This document shows positions 26,237 through 34,767 of a stretch of DNA of 64,000 nt, piece after piece. The DNA is from Hydrogenophaga sp. BPS33 (GTDB lineage Bacteria > Pseudomonadota > Gammaproteobacteria > Burkholderiales > Burkholderiaceae_C). The notes under the pieces were generated by a model, which saw nothing but the letters and a program-made list of their open reading frames with translations, made no database searches and was not told the origin of the DNA. The position numbers were made by a program, and so were the translations under genes. The DNA is taken from contig NZ_CP044549.1 in the NCBI RefSeq assembly GCF_009859475.1, positions 5,683,501 through 5,747,500 on the forward strand, given 5' to 3'. Within the stretch, counting starts at the first letter, position 1; every line of letters starts with the position of its first letter.

Positions 26237-27282
26237 GGCAAGGGCAGTTGGAGGCGGGTGCGCTCGGCCGGCGCGGTGTCGATCAGCGCGGCCCAATTCG
26301 GCGCCACGCGCAACAGCCCCAATTCCCGCATCAAACTCGCCACGCCGTCGCCCTGTTGCGCCAATGGCGGCGGGTCGCCGCGCAGCAGGTCGAGCGACTG
26401 CGCGGGTGTGTAGAAACTTATACCCTGCTGCACGGCCAGGTACTGCGCGGCCGTGAGTTCAGCGCCAGGCGCCAGCGAGGCAGCGGCGCCGGCAGCGTCC
26501 TGCTGCAGCATCTGCAAGCCTTGCGCCCAGGCCAGCAGCAGCGCATCCACCGCCTCGGGCCGCCGGCGCAGCACATCGGTGCGGACCACGAGCACGTCGA
26601 CGATCTCGCCCGGCATTCGGCGGCTGTCGAAGATGGGGCGGTAACCCTCGGCCTGGATGGCGCCGTCGATGGGCGCGTAGCTCACCGCCGCGGCCACCCG
26701 ACCACTTTCCAGCGCCATGAGGTGCCGGGGTGCGTCCATGCGAACCACCGTCACGTCTTCGCGCTGCAGACGGGCCTCGCGCAGCAGGCGCTCGAGCACC
26801 AACGTGCCGACGGTCGCGTCTTCCACGGCAATGCGCTGGCCGCGCAGCCCTTGCAGGCTGCGAATGCTGGGCGCGGCAAGCACCACATCGGCACCTGCCG
26901 AGGTGTCGAGCAGCGCGACGATGCGCACGTCGAAGCCGCTGTCCACAAGGCGCAGCGCCTCGTCCATGGTCAGGCCTGCGGCGTCAAGCAGCCCATTGCG
27001 CAGGTGGCGCAAGGCTTCGGCGCTCGAAATGAGTTCGACCACCTTGACCTGGCGGGCATCGGACAGGCCACGGTCGCGTGCGAGCACCAGCGGGTCGTAA
27101 CCCACCCAGGCGTTCAAGCCCACCACGATGGGCGGTTGAGGCGGCTCGCTGCATCCCACCACTCCCAGCGCCACCACGGCGGCCGCCACGGGGCGAACCC
27201 ACTGCGCGCGCAGCCGGCTCAGCCAGGCGCGCAGCCTCCCGTTGTCAGGCCGTCGGCCCTGCTTTGACTTCCCATGGTCCAT
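26233..27282 (-). CDS. Periplasmic substrate-binding lipoprotein (NMT1/SsuA-like)
   Basis: 349 residues. A basic 30-residue N-region leads to a lipobox ALGVVGC with C44. The mature part follows the NMT1/ThiY/SsuA-like ABC binding-protein pattern: VVGLNAWVGYDPLVLARDRGL, AEALRHLRNGLLDAAGLTMDEALRL, VAVEDATVGTLVLERLL-type segments, and VDVLVVRTDVL. No ABC permease or ATPase gene is nearby. Its stop overlaps the start of a histidine kinase gene by 4 bp, so a sensory rather than transport role is likely. Confidence 0.82.
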   Translation of the reverse strand: MDHGKSKQGRRPDNGRLRAWLSRLRAQWVRPVAAAVVALGVVGCSEPPQPPIVVGLNAWVGYDPLVLARDRGLSDARQVKVVELISSAEALRHLRNGLLDAAGLTMDEALRLVDSGFDVRIVALLDTSAGADVVLAAPSIRSLQGLRGQRIAVEDATVGTLVLERLLREARLQREDVTVVRMDAPRHLMALESGRVAAAVSYAPIDGAIQAEGYRPIFDSRRMPGEIVDVLVVRTDVLRRRPEAVDALLLAWAQGLQMLQQDAAGAAASLAPGAELTAAQYLAVQQGISFYTPAQSLDLLRGDPPPLAQQGDGVASLMRELGLLRVAPNWAALIDTAPAERTRLQLPLP

Positions 27283-27399
27283 GGAAACATTCTGACACCA
27301 GTAAAAGCAGGGATTTTAGGCAATGGGTGACCATGGGGGCGAAACACACGCCTGCGCAGGCGGCGCTGCGCCCCTTCCCGAAGCGTCAGCGCGCCGGGG

Positions 27400-27837
27400 T
27401 CACTTCTTGAGCGTCATGCCGTTCTGCACGCGCGCCGCACCCTCGACACCCTTGGCGATCTCCACGGCACGGTCCATCTGCGCCTGCGTTTCAACCTCAC
27501 CGGCGAGTTGCACTTCGCCGGCCACGGTGGTCACCTTGATGTCCATGCCCTTGACCGTGTCGTCGGCCAAAAAGGCGGTCTTCACCTTGGTGGTGACCAC
27601 GGTGTCGTCGATCTTCTCGCCCACGGTGGTGTTGGTCGACGAGCCCATGTCGGGTGCGCTCGCGGCGGGCGGCGTGGCGGGGGGTACGGCTGGCGCCGGG
27701 GCAGGCTCCATGGGGGCGGGTGCGGAGGCCGGTGGAGCATCCATCGGCGCTTCGCTCTTGTTGCAAGCGGCCAGTGCGGCCACGGCCAGCGCAATCGCGC
27801 AGGCGGGAACGAGTCGTCGGGTGTATGAAGTGTTCAT
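27400..27837 (-). CDS. BON-domain lipoprotein
   Basis: 145 residues from ATG 27837, which has CAGGAG 7 bp upstream (27843 is too close). Signal ends in lipobox ALAAC (C about 25), a Pro/Ala-rich linker follows (about 30-70), and a BON domain occupies about 75-145 (TTKVKTAFLADDTVKGMDIKV in part: KTAFLADDTVKG, and GEVQLAGEV). BON domains bind membranes or phospholipid and appear in OsmY-type stress proteins. Likely envelope stress related. Confidence 0.85.
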   Translation of the reverse strand: MNTSYTRRLVPACAIALAVAALAACNKSEAPMDAPPASAPAPMEPAPAPAVPPATPPAASAPDMGSSTNTTVGEKIDDTVVTTKVKTAFLADDTVKGMDIKVTTVAGEVQLAGEVETQAQMDRAVEIAKGVEGAARVQNGMTLKK

Positions 27838-27991
27838 GTGCATTCTCCTGTTAGGGGGCCGTCGACCGTGACGACCACGGAGCCACTTTCCCTGCGCGCC
27901 CGCCTATGCGTCGGTTCGCTAGCGCACACAGCGCCGCACGGTGGGAATCCGTCCTACAAAGTGCGATGCGCGGGAATGCGACACTTCGCCG

Positions 27992-28801
27992 ATGAAAAAC
28001 AATGCCCGTACCAGCACCGCAACCCAGGCCGCCAAGGCCGCGATCGACCCACCCTCGCCGCCTCCCGCGCCGATCGACCCGCTGTTTCTGGCCGCGCCGC
28101 AGGTAGCCACCTTCGTCGGCACGCAGCCGCTGACCAATGCCAGCGGCTTCTTTTTCGAGCGCGACGGGCGGCTGTATCTGGTCACGAGCCGGCATGTGCT
28201 GTTCGACGAGGGTAGCGACCACCGGCCCGACCGCATCGAGATCGGCCTGCATGTGGACGCGACCGACCTCACGCAGTCCACGGGCTTCTCCGTGCCACTG
28301 TACGACGACGGCATCGCGGTCTGGCACCAGGGCAGCGACAGCGGTGGTGAGATCGATGTGGCGGTGATCGAACTCGACCGCACGGCGTTTCCCGCCAAGG
28401 CAGTGGTGGCAGCCTTCACGCCAGCGCACATCCAGACCGCCTTCAGCGCCGTGCCCGCCGACACGGCGTTGCGGGTGGTGGGCTTTCCGCTGGGCTTCCA
28501 CGACACGGTGCACTACCTGCCGGTGCTGCGCCATGCGGCCATCGCCTCGCCCTTCGGCATCCGGTTCCAGCGCCAGGGTTACTTTCTCACCGACGCGCGC
28601 ACCCACCGAGGCACCAGCGGCGCGGCGGTGGTCATGCGCGACGCACAGCCCAGCGCGGACACCGCGGCCCTGCCCTGGAAGCTCATGGGCGTGCATTCCT
28701 CGCGCATGGACATGGGCAACCGCGACCTGGTGCTGGACGAGTCGCTCGGCCTGAACTGCGCGTGGTACGCCGACATCCTGCTCACGCTGACGGCGGCGTA
28801 A
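27992..28801 (+). CDS. Trypsin-like serine protease domain protein without signal peptide
   Basis: 269 residues. The catalytic triad is readable: H68 in VTSRHVLF, D122 in EIDVAVIELD, S209 in HRGTSGAAV. The N-terminus (MKNNARTSTATQ...) is polar and shows no signal peptide, so the protein may be cytoplasmic, which is unusual for this fold. No PDZ domain. The stop overlaps the IclR start (TAATG), so the two genes are coupled. Substrate unknown. Confidence 0.78.
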   Translation: MKNNARTSTATQAAKAAIDPPSPPPAPIDPLFLAAPQVATFVGTQPLTNASGFFFERDGRLYLVTSRHVLFDEGSDHRPDRIEIGLHVDATDLTQSTGFSVPLYDDGIAVWHQGSDSGGEIDVAVIELDRTAFPAKAVVAAFTPAHIQTAFSAVPADTALRVVGFPLGFHDTVHYLPVLRHAAIASPFGIRFQRQGYFLTDARTHRGTSGAAVVMRDAQPSADTAALPWKLMGVHSSRMDMGNRDLVLDESLGLNCAWYADILLTLTAA

Positions 28802-29628
28802 TGGCCTCGTTTCCGCCCGTCGAAGCGGTGGTGCGCACCCTGCGCGTACTGGAAGTGCTCAACTGTTATCCGGTGGTGGGCATCGCCCAGCTGCACCGGC
28901 AGACCGGCATTCCCAAGCCCTCGCTGGTGCGCCTGCTGCAGACACTGGCGGTTGAGGGCTATGTGCGCAACGAACCGAGGCGCGGCTACATGCTGACCTC
29001 CAAGGTGCGCGCACTGGCCAGCGGCTTTCACAGCGAACCGCGCATCGTCGAGGTGCTGGCGCCGCTGATGGACGCGCTCACCGCCGAGGTGAAGTGGCCG
29101 GTGGCGCTGGCCGTGCCCGACAGCGACGCCGCCGTGATCCGCTACAGCACGGTGCCGCGCTCGCCGCTGGCGCTGCTGCACTCCAGCATCGACATGCGCC
29201 TGAGCCTGGTCACGCGGGCGCTGGGCCTGGCCTATCTGGCGTTCTGCGACCCGGACGAACGCGAGATCCTGATCGGGATGGCGCTGCGTTCTGTGGGCGA
29301 CGCCGAGAACGCGATCGCGCACCAGCGCGAATCGCTGGACGCCACGCTCGAACTGATCCGCCGCAGAGGTTATGCGCTGCGCCATCCGAAGGTGAGACCG
29401 GTGTCGAACACGCTGGCGGTGCCGGTGTTCGACGGCCAGCGTGCCGTCGGCGCGATCGGGCTGACCTGGTTTGCTTCGACCATGCCGGCCAGCGAGGCGG
29501 TGGAGCGTTACCTGCGGCCGTTGCAAGACGTGGCGCAGCGTGCGCGCGAGGCATTGGTGGATAGAAGTGGCAGTGCTTCTGGCGTGCCCCTCACCCCTAC
29601 CCTCTCCCCAGAGGGGCGAGGGAGCTAA
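28801..29628 (+). CDS. IclR-family transcriptional regulator
   Basis: 275 residues. N-terminal winged helix (LRVLEVLNCYPVVGIAQLHRQTGIPKPS in part: VGIAQLHRQTGIPKPS) and C-terminal effector domain (about 75-260; ALGLAYLAFCDPDER, VPVFDGQRAVGAIGL). The last 14 residues (GVPLTPTLSPEGRGS) are coded by a widespread intergenic repeat, so the original stop was probably lost. The start overlaps the protease stop by one base. It lies upstream of the convergent catabolic operon and could regulate it. Confidence 0.88.
   Translation: MASFPPVEAVVRTLRVLEVLNCYPVVGIAQLHRQTGIPKPSLVRLLQTLAVEGYVRNEPRRGYMLTSKVRALASGFHSEPRIVEVLAPLMDALTAEVKWPVALAVPDSDAAVIRYSTVPRSPLALLHSSIDMRLSLVTRALGLAYLAFCDPDEREILIGMALRSVGDAENAIAHQRESLDATLELIRRRGYALRHPKVRPVSNTLAVPVFDGQRAVGAIGLTWFASTMPASEAVERYLRPLQDVAQRAREALVDRSGSASGVPLTPTLSPEGRGS
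29587..29624 (+). repeat. Dispersed CCCTCACCCCTACCCTCTCCCC repeat at the 3' end of the IclR gene
   Basis: A 38-bp stretch with a CCCCTC / GAGGGG hairpin, of a kind common between genes in many proteobacteria. Here it supplies the last codons and stop of the IclR gene rather than lying outside it. Confidence 0.7.
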
Positions 29629-29672
29629 ACCCCGCGCGCCGGAGCTCTCCACCCGGCGAGACGTGCCTTCAT

Positions 29673-29776
29673 CCAGAGACACCAAGGCACGGCTGCGCCG
29701 GCCCAAGGTGTCGTCCCCCCTCCAAGCGCCGAAGGCGCGCCAGAGAGGGGGGAAGCCGCGAAGCGGCGCAGGCGGG
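29673..29776. repeat. GC-rich dispersed repeat, family B, copy 2
   Basis: Aligns along its full length with 21933-22036. Like copy 1 it fills a convergent gene junction, ending 5 bp from the stop of the cupin gene, and contains the CCCCCCTC / GAGGGGGG hairpin. Confidence 0.8.
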
Positions 29777-29781
29777 AGCCC

Positions 29782-30624
29782 CTAGCCAGCGACGTAGTCG
29801 CTGGCGTTGTACACCCATTGATTGGCAATGAAATCGGCTCGCGGCGGCGAAAAGATATCGATCAACACATGGTGCCCCGGGCCCACACCTTCGCTGGTGT
29901 GGATCAGGTTCACCGGCACGACCATCAGCGAAGGAGCACCCAACGCAGCGTGACGGTCGTCCTGCCAGAGACCGGCATCGGCGCCCCACGGCGTGCGCAG
30001 GTGGTGCACGAAATCGCCCGCCAGCGCCAGCGAACCTTGTTCGAATTGGCTGTGCGCATGCGGGCTGAGCGCGCTGCGGTCACGCGGGCCTTCGTACTCC
30101 ACCCAATTGATGGACATCGTGGCGGTCTGCAGCATCTTCAGCCGCGGCTTGTCCTTGGACGCCTGCACCTGGTCGATCGGCAGCAGCCGCACCGCATCGG
30201 CATCGCGCAAGGCACGGTACGGCGCGCCCACGGGCACGATGCGCGGGTCGCGCTCGCGGTAGGCCTGGGCATTGCGGGCCGGTGCGTCCACCGCGTCCTC
30301 GCGCAAGGAGCGCAGCACGGCGCAGGTGGCCCGGGGCGCCAGCGCCAGATGCCATGCGCCGGCGGGCAGGATGGCGATGGTGCGCGCCGGCGCGTTGACC
30401 GGCGCGCGGCCCTCGGCTTCGATGGCCACCGGCGCGTCCAGCACGATCAGCATGAGTTCGTCGGCCGACGCGGTCTCCATGCGCAGCGGCGCGTCGCCGG
30501 CCCGCCGCCAGGCGACATGGAAGTTCTGGCCTCGCGCGTCCCAGGCGGCCGCGCCCGCCGTGGCGCACTCGTTGGAGACATCGAGCAAAGTGGGAGGCCG
30601 GACGGTCGAAAGGTTCTGAGACAT
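29782..30624 (-). CDS. Cupin-like hypothetical protein
   Basis: 280 residues from ATG 30624. C-terminal half has cupin-type strands with metal-ligand-like residues: LSPHAHSQFEQGSLALAGDFVHHL (in part SPHAHSQFEQGSLAL) and GPGHHVLIDIFSPPRADF. The N-terminal half resembles a degenerate second cupin. Last gene of the catabolic run, 20 bp after the flavin reductase. May be a dioxygenase, isomerase or sugar-acid enzyme; not resolved by eye. Confidence 0.68.
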   Translation of the reverse strand: MSQNLSTVRPPTLLDVSNECATAGAAAWDARGQNFHVAWRRAGDAPLRMETASADELMLIVLDAPVAIEAEGRAPVNAPARTIAILPAGAWHLALAPRATCAVLRSLREDAVDAPARNAQAYRERDPRIVPVGAPYRALRDADAVRLLPIDQVQASKDKPRLKMLQTATMSINWVEYEGPRDRSALSPHAHSQFEQGSLALAGDFVHHLRTPWGADAGLWQDDRHAALGAPSLMVVPVNLIHTSEGVGPGHHVLIDIFSPPRADFIANQWVYNASDYVAG

Positions 30625-30644
30625 GGTGGTAGTTCGTGTGGGGT

Positions 30645-31271
30645 TCAGGTTCTTTTGACGAAAGGCGCGGCCATCTCGAAGATCGCGCCGGCCTCGGCGT
30701 ACTGGTTGCCGCCCAGTCGTGTCATGGGGCGCGCGCGCGCGGTGTCGAAGCGGCCGTTGGCATCGATGAAGCCCTCGGCCGTGTGCAGGCCGATGATGCG
30801 GCCGAACACCACGATGCTGGCGGTGTCGCCGGGCAACTCGGGCTCGATCTCCACGAAACGCAGCAGGCGGCATTCCATCGACGCGGGCGAGGCGGCCACG
30901 CGCGGCGCGCGCACGAACTGGCACGGTGCCTTGGTCAGGCCCGCCACCTCGAACTCGTCGGTGCCGTGCGGCAGAGCGGCCGAGGTGGCGTTCATCTGCT
31001 CGGTCAGGTCGCGCGAGACCAGGTTGTAGACGAACTCGCCGGTCTCGCGCACGTTGGCAATGGTGTCCTTCTCGGGCCGGTCGCCCGGCGTGTTGCACGA
31101 GAACATGAGCACCGGCGGCGCGGTGGACACCATGTTGAAGTGCGAGAACGGCGCGAGGTTGCAGTGGCCCGCCGCGCTCATCGAGCTGATCCAGCCGATG
31201 GGGCGCGGGGCGACGATGGCGTTGAAGATGGACCGCTTGAAGGCGGGGGCGTTGCGAAGGTCGTGGAACAC
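30645..31271 (-). CDS. Flavin reductase / flavoredoxin-like protein
   Basis: 208 residues from GTG 31271. Motifs IVAPRPIGWISSMSAAGHCN (FMN-binding start), NLAPFSHFNMVSTAPP and KDTIANVRETGEFVYNLVS match the flavin reductase (DIM6/NTAB) family. These reduce FMN for partner monooxygenases or act on flavin-linked substrates. It lies between the NTF2-like and cupin genes, all in one direction with gaps of 9 and 20 bp, so it is part of the same operon. Confidence 0.85.
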   Translation of the reverse strand: MFHDLRNAPAFKRSIFNAIVAPRPIGWISSMSAAGHCNLAPFSHFNMVSTAPPVLMFSCNTPGDRPEKDTIANVRETGEFVYNLVSRDLTEQMNATSAALPHGTDEFEVAGLTKAPCQFVRAPRVAASPASMECRLLRFVEIEPELPGDTASIVVFGRIIGLHTAEGFIDANGRFDTARARPMTRLGGNQYAEAGAIFEMAAPFVKRT

Positions 31272-31280
31272 GTTATCCGT

Positions 31281-31736
31281 TCATCCTGTGGTAGGCGTGG
31301 CGCTCTTGAAGACCGGCACGATGGTGCGCGAGGCATAACGCCAGCGGCCATCGGTGCCGCGCACGCATTCGTCGTGCACGTCGGCGATCATGATCGCCGA
31401 CTCCGAGGGCAGCACCGGTGCACCGTCGGCGGCGTAGAGAAGCAAGATCCAGTCCGCGCTGGCGTGCTCGGCGTCCCGCACCTGCACGCGCAGGTTGCTG
31501 ATGACGTGCCGCGCGGTGCGCACGCGCCCGTCCTGCCGGCCGCGGTAGAAGGCGGCAATCGCCTCGTGGCCGGTGCGGCTGCGGATGCTGGTGGTGAAGA
31601 CGCCGTCGTCGGTATAGAAGGTGTGCGCATGCACGCCTTCGTGGTGATCGACGTCGAACCAGTAGTCGACGTTGAGCCGTTCGATGGCCGCCTCGATGCG
31701 GGCGGTGTCGATGGGCGTGGTGTCGGGCACGCTCAT
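31281..31736 (-). CDS. NTF2-like (SnoaL/ring-hydroxylating small-subunit-like) protein
   Basis: 151 residues. Alpha+beta-barrel pattern: RLNVDYWFDVDHHEGVHAHTF (in part DYWFDVDHHEGVH), YTDDGVFTT, GHEAIAAFYRGR, RHVISNLRVQV, and RYASRTIVPVF. The fold is shared with dioxygenase beta subunits and polyketide cyclases; no alpha subunit is nearby. The stop/start overlap with the Bug receptor gene (4 bp) ties it to the operon. Confidence 0.82.
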   Translation of the reverse strand: MSVPDTTPIDTARIEAAIERLNVDYWFDVDHHEGVHAHTFYTDDGVFTTSIRSRTGHEAIAAFYRGRQDGRVRTARHVISNLRVQVRDAEHASADWILLLYAADGAPVLPSESAIMIADVHDECVRGTDGRWRYASRTIVPVFKSATPTTG

Positions 31737-32707
31737 TGCCGCGGCAGTTTGGCGATCACCGGCTCGAAGGCGGCCGCTTCGGCCACGAGCGCGCGGGCAA
31801 ATTCGGCCGCGGGCTTTACATCCACCGGGGTCTGCATACCTTCGAGCACAGACAGGAACGCCGGGTCGCGCGCCGCATCGGCAATGGCCGCCGCCAGTTT
31901 CTGGACCACGGCCGACGGCGTTCCCCTGGGCGCCAGGAAACCGAAATGCGTGGTCACGTCGATCGGCGCGCCGGCCTCGGCCAGCGTGGGCAGGTCGGGC
32001 ATGAGGGGCACACGCTGGCGCGTGGTGACGCCGATGGGCCAGAGCTGGCCCGAACGCACCTGCGGCATGACGGCGCTGGGCGCGCCGATCACGGCCTCGA
32101 TGTGGCCACCCATGATCGACTGCACGGCAGTGGCGATGCCGCTGAAGGGCACGTGGTTCACGCTGGTGCCCAGGCTGGCGGCCAGGGCCTCCATGCCGAG
32201 GTGGGGCGCTGCGCCGATGCCGGGCGAACCGTAGTCGAGCTTGCCCGGGTTGCGCTTGATGTAGTCGACGAAATCGCGCCCGCTGCGGATGTTGGACGCC
32301 TTGCGCGTGGCGATCACATAGGGAATGGTGGCCAAGTTGATCACCGGTTCGAAGTCGGCCGGCGAGAGCGTGTCGTTCTGCAGCTTGGGTGCGATGGTGA
32401 GCGCGCCGGAGCCGCAGAACAGCAAGGTGTAGCCATCGGCTGCCGCGCGCTTGACGCGGTTGGCGCCCACAGTGCCGCCCGCGCCGACGATCGACTCGAT
32501 CACCAGCGTGATGCCGTGCTTCTTGCTCAGGGTGTCCTGCAGCGGACGGATGTAGCTGTCGGCGCCGCCGGCGGCGTAGGGCACGATGACGCGGATCGGC
32601 CGGCTGGGGAAAGCGTCGCCCTGGGCGACAGCGGGAACGGCCAGGAGCGAGCTGGCCGTGGCGGCGGTGGCTGCCGTGAGCAGACGGCGGCGGGAAATCG
32701 ATGTCAT
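31733..32707 (-). CDS. Bug-type receptor with Tat-like signal
   Basis: 324 residues. Signal contains twin Arg (SRRRLLTAATAATASS), suggesting Tat export, then the Bug pattern FPSRPIRVIVPYAAGGADS, GAGGTVGANRVKRAAADGYTLL and YGSPGIGAAPHLGMEAL. The start at ATG 32707 is the first with a proper signal; the frame is open further upstream. One of two Bug receptors in this operon. The ligand is probably the substrate degraded by the neighbouring enzymes. Confidence 0.88.
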   Translation of the reverse strand: MTSISRRRLLTAATAATASSLLAVPAVAQGDAFPSRPIRVIVPYAAGGADSYIRPLQDTLSKKHGITLVIESIVGAGGTVGANRVKRAAADGYTLLFCGSGALTIAPKLQNDTLSPADFEPVINLATIPYVIATRKASNIRSGRDFVDYIKRNPGKLDYGSPGIGAAPHLGMEALAASLGTSVNHVPFSGIATAVQSIMGGHIEAVIGAPSAVMPQVRSGQLWPIGVTTRQRVPLMPDLPTLAEAGAPIDVTTHFGFLAPRGTPSAVVQKLAAAIADAARDPAFLSVLEGMQTPVDVKPAAEFARALVAEAAAFEPVIAKLPRQ

Positions 32708-32745
32708 GGAGTCTCCTGAGTGTGGAAAGAGAAGGCCGCGCGTGT

Positions 32746-33627
32746 TCAAGCGGCCAGCGGCTGGAAACCGAAGATGCGCGCCGGGTTGTCGCCCAGCACT
32801 TTCTGGCGGTCGGCCTCGTCGGGCAGCCAGCGGTGCAAGGCCGCGAGCAGCGTGGCGTGGTCCACGCGGTGGCTCGCGCGCAGGTAAGGCCAGTCCGAAC
32901 CCCAGACGCAACGATCGATGCCGAAGGCGTCGATCAAGGCCGCGGCGTAGGGGTCTGCCGCGGTGTAGGGGAACTCGCCGCCGAAGCGGAACACGCCCGA
33001 GAGCTTGACCACCGCGTTGCTGCGCCGACCCAGGTCGAGCAACGCGCGAAAGCCCGGCTGGTCCAGCCCGGCCTGGGCATCGGGCCGGCCACAGTGGTCG
33101 ACCACAATGGGCAGGCCAGCGCGCTCCAGGATGGGCAAGGCGCGCAGCAGCGTCTCGCCTTCGTAGTGCACCTGCGCGAACCAACCCTGCTCGCGCGCCA
33201 GGGCCAGGGTGCGTTGCGCACCTTCGGCGTCGAGCGTGGGGCTGGTCGGAAAGTTGAGGTTGAAGCGCAGGCCGACGATGCCGGCGGCCGTCATGCGCGC
33301 GAACTCGGCTTCGGATGTGCCATGGGCCACCACGGCCACACCCTTGAAGCGGCCCTCGTAGCGTTCGAGTACGTCGAGCAGGCAGCGGTTGTCGGTGCCA
33401 TAGCCGCCCAGCGGATTGATCAGCAGGCCATGGGTGAAGTCGTGTGCGTCCAGCACGCAGGCGAACTGCTCGGCGGTGCCCACCTCGTTGTCGCTCGCGT
33501 CGAAGCCGCGCGTGCCGTGGAAGGGATACCGCGCCAGGTCGTACACGTGGGCGTGCGCGTCGACACGCATGGCCGGGAGCTGGCGGTGGCCGCTATGGCC
33601 GAGGTGGCCGAGCGATGGGGTCTTCAT
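32746..33627 (-). CDS. Amidohydrolase-2 family TIM-barrel metal hydrolase
   Basis: 293 residues from ATG 33627 (after CGGAGACAAC). The metal motif is VDAHAHVYD (H25, H27), later GLPIVVDHCGRPD and the terminal WGSDWPYLRA with catalytic Asp. Relatives hydrolyse lactones (2-pyrone-4,6-dicarboxylate lactonase type) or decarboxylate. Given adjacent oxygenase and receptor genes, a lactone or aromatic catabolic step is likely, but the substrate is unknown. Confidence 0.86.
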   Translation of the reverse strand: MKTPSLGHLGHSGHRQLPAMRVDAHAHVYDLARYPFHGTRGFDASDNEVGTAEQFACVLDAHDFTHGLLINPLGGYGTDNRCLLDVLERYEGRFKGVAVVAHGTSEAEFARMTAAGIVGLRFNLNFPTSPTLDAEGAQRTLALAREQGWFAQVHYEGETLLRALPILERAGLPIVVDHCGRPDAQAGLDQPGFRALLDLGRRSNAVVKLSGVFRFGGEFPYTAADPYAAALIDAFGIDRCVWGSDWPYLRASHRVDHATLLAALHRWLPDEADRQKVLGDNPARIFGFQPLAA

Positions 33628-33741
33628 GTTGTCTCCGGGTTGTCGATGCGCACTGTAGAAGCGGGGTGCAGGCCTCACAAGGCACCTGCACGCCCGTTTC
33701 GATGAGCGAAACAACCGGGAGAGGATGAAGCTTTGCTTTGG

Positions 33742-34722
33742 CTACTCCAGCTTGAGCTCGAGCTTGCTCACGACACCGCGCCACTTGCCGATGCCTTGCT
33801 CCATCGAGCGCGCGGCGTCGGCGGTGGTGCCGCCGATCGGATCCGCGCCCTCGGTCTCCAATGCCGAGCGCACGTCCGGCGATTTCAGGATGCGGTTGAC
33901 CTCGGCGTTGAGCTTGGTGACCACGTCCTTGGGCGTTCCCTTGGGCACCATCAGCGCGAACCAGCCGTTGCCCTCATAACCGGGCAGGCCCGCCTCGGCC
34001 ACGGTGGGCACATCGGGCAGCGCGGGCGAACGTTGCGAGCCTGTCACGGCCAGCGCGCGCAGGCTGCCGGCCTTGATCTGCTGGCGCACCAGCGGCAGCG
34101 GCGCGAAGTTGAGCTGGATGGTGCCCGCCATCAGATCGGTGATCGCAGGGCCGCTGCCCTTGTAGGGCACGTGGGTCATGCGCACGTCGGCCATGGAGGC
34201 GAACAGCTCGCCGAACAGGTGGTTCGACGTGCCCGCGCCCGAAGAGCCGTAGTTCAGCTTGCCGGGGTTGGCCTTGGCGTAGGCGATCAGGCCCTTGATG
34301 TCCTTGACCGGCAGGCTCGGCGTGACGGTGACGATGGTGGGCGGCGTGGCCAGCAGCACCACCGGGATCAGGTCGGTCGCGGGGTCGTACGGGAGGTTCT
34401 TGTACAGGCTCTGCGCCACGAGGATGTTGCCGAACGCGGCGAGCACCATCGTGTGGCCATCCGGTTTGGCGCGCACGACCTGCGTCACGCCGGTGGTACC
34501 ACCGGCGCCGGGGCGGTTTTCCACCACCACGCTCTGGTTCCAGGATTCGCCGAGCTTCTGCGCAATGATGCGGCCCAGCAGATCGGTGTTGCCCCCAGGC
34601 GTGTAGGGAACGATCAGTTGAATGGCCCTGCTCGGGTACGGTTCGCTCGCGGCGGCCAATGGGCTCGCCACGGCCACGGCGGCGACCAGGACCGCAGAAA
34701 GAAGTGCTTGCAACAGGCGCAT
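33742..34722 (-). CDS. Bug-type tripartite tricarboxylate transporter receptor
   Basis: 326 residues. Signal peptide (LLQALLSAVLVAAVAVASPLAAA), then YPSRAIQLIVPYTPGGNTDL, ENRPGAGGTTGVTQVVRAKPDGHT-type segment, and LNYGSSGAGTSNHLFGELF. Typical length and pattern of Bug proteins. It lies between the TauD-like gene and the amidohydrolase gene. No membrane components of the transporter are in the window. Confidence 0.9.
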   Translation of the reverse strand: MRLLQALLSAVLVAAVAVASPLAAASEPYPSRAIQLIVPYTPGGNTDLLGRIIAQKLGESWNQSVVVENRPGAGGTTGVTQVVRAKPDGHTMVLAAFGNILVAQSLYKNLPYDPATDLIPVVLLATPPTIVTVTPSLPVKDIKGLIAYAKANPGKLNYGSSGAGTSNHLFGELFASMADVRMTHVPYKGSGPAITDLMAGTIQLNFAPLPLVRQQIKAGSLRALAVTGSQRSPALPDVPTVAEAGLPGYEGNGWFALMVPKGTPKDVVTKLNAEVNRILKSPDVRSALETEGADPIGGTTADAARSMEQGIGKWRGVVSKLELKLE

Positions 34723-34767
34723 GGTGGGGGTTCTCGCGGTTGTCTCTGTGGTGTGGGGAAATGGCGC

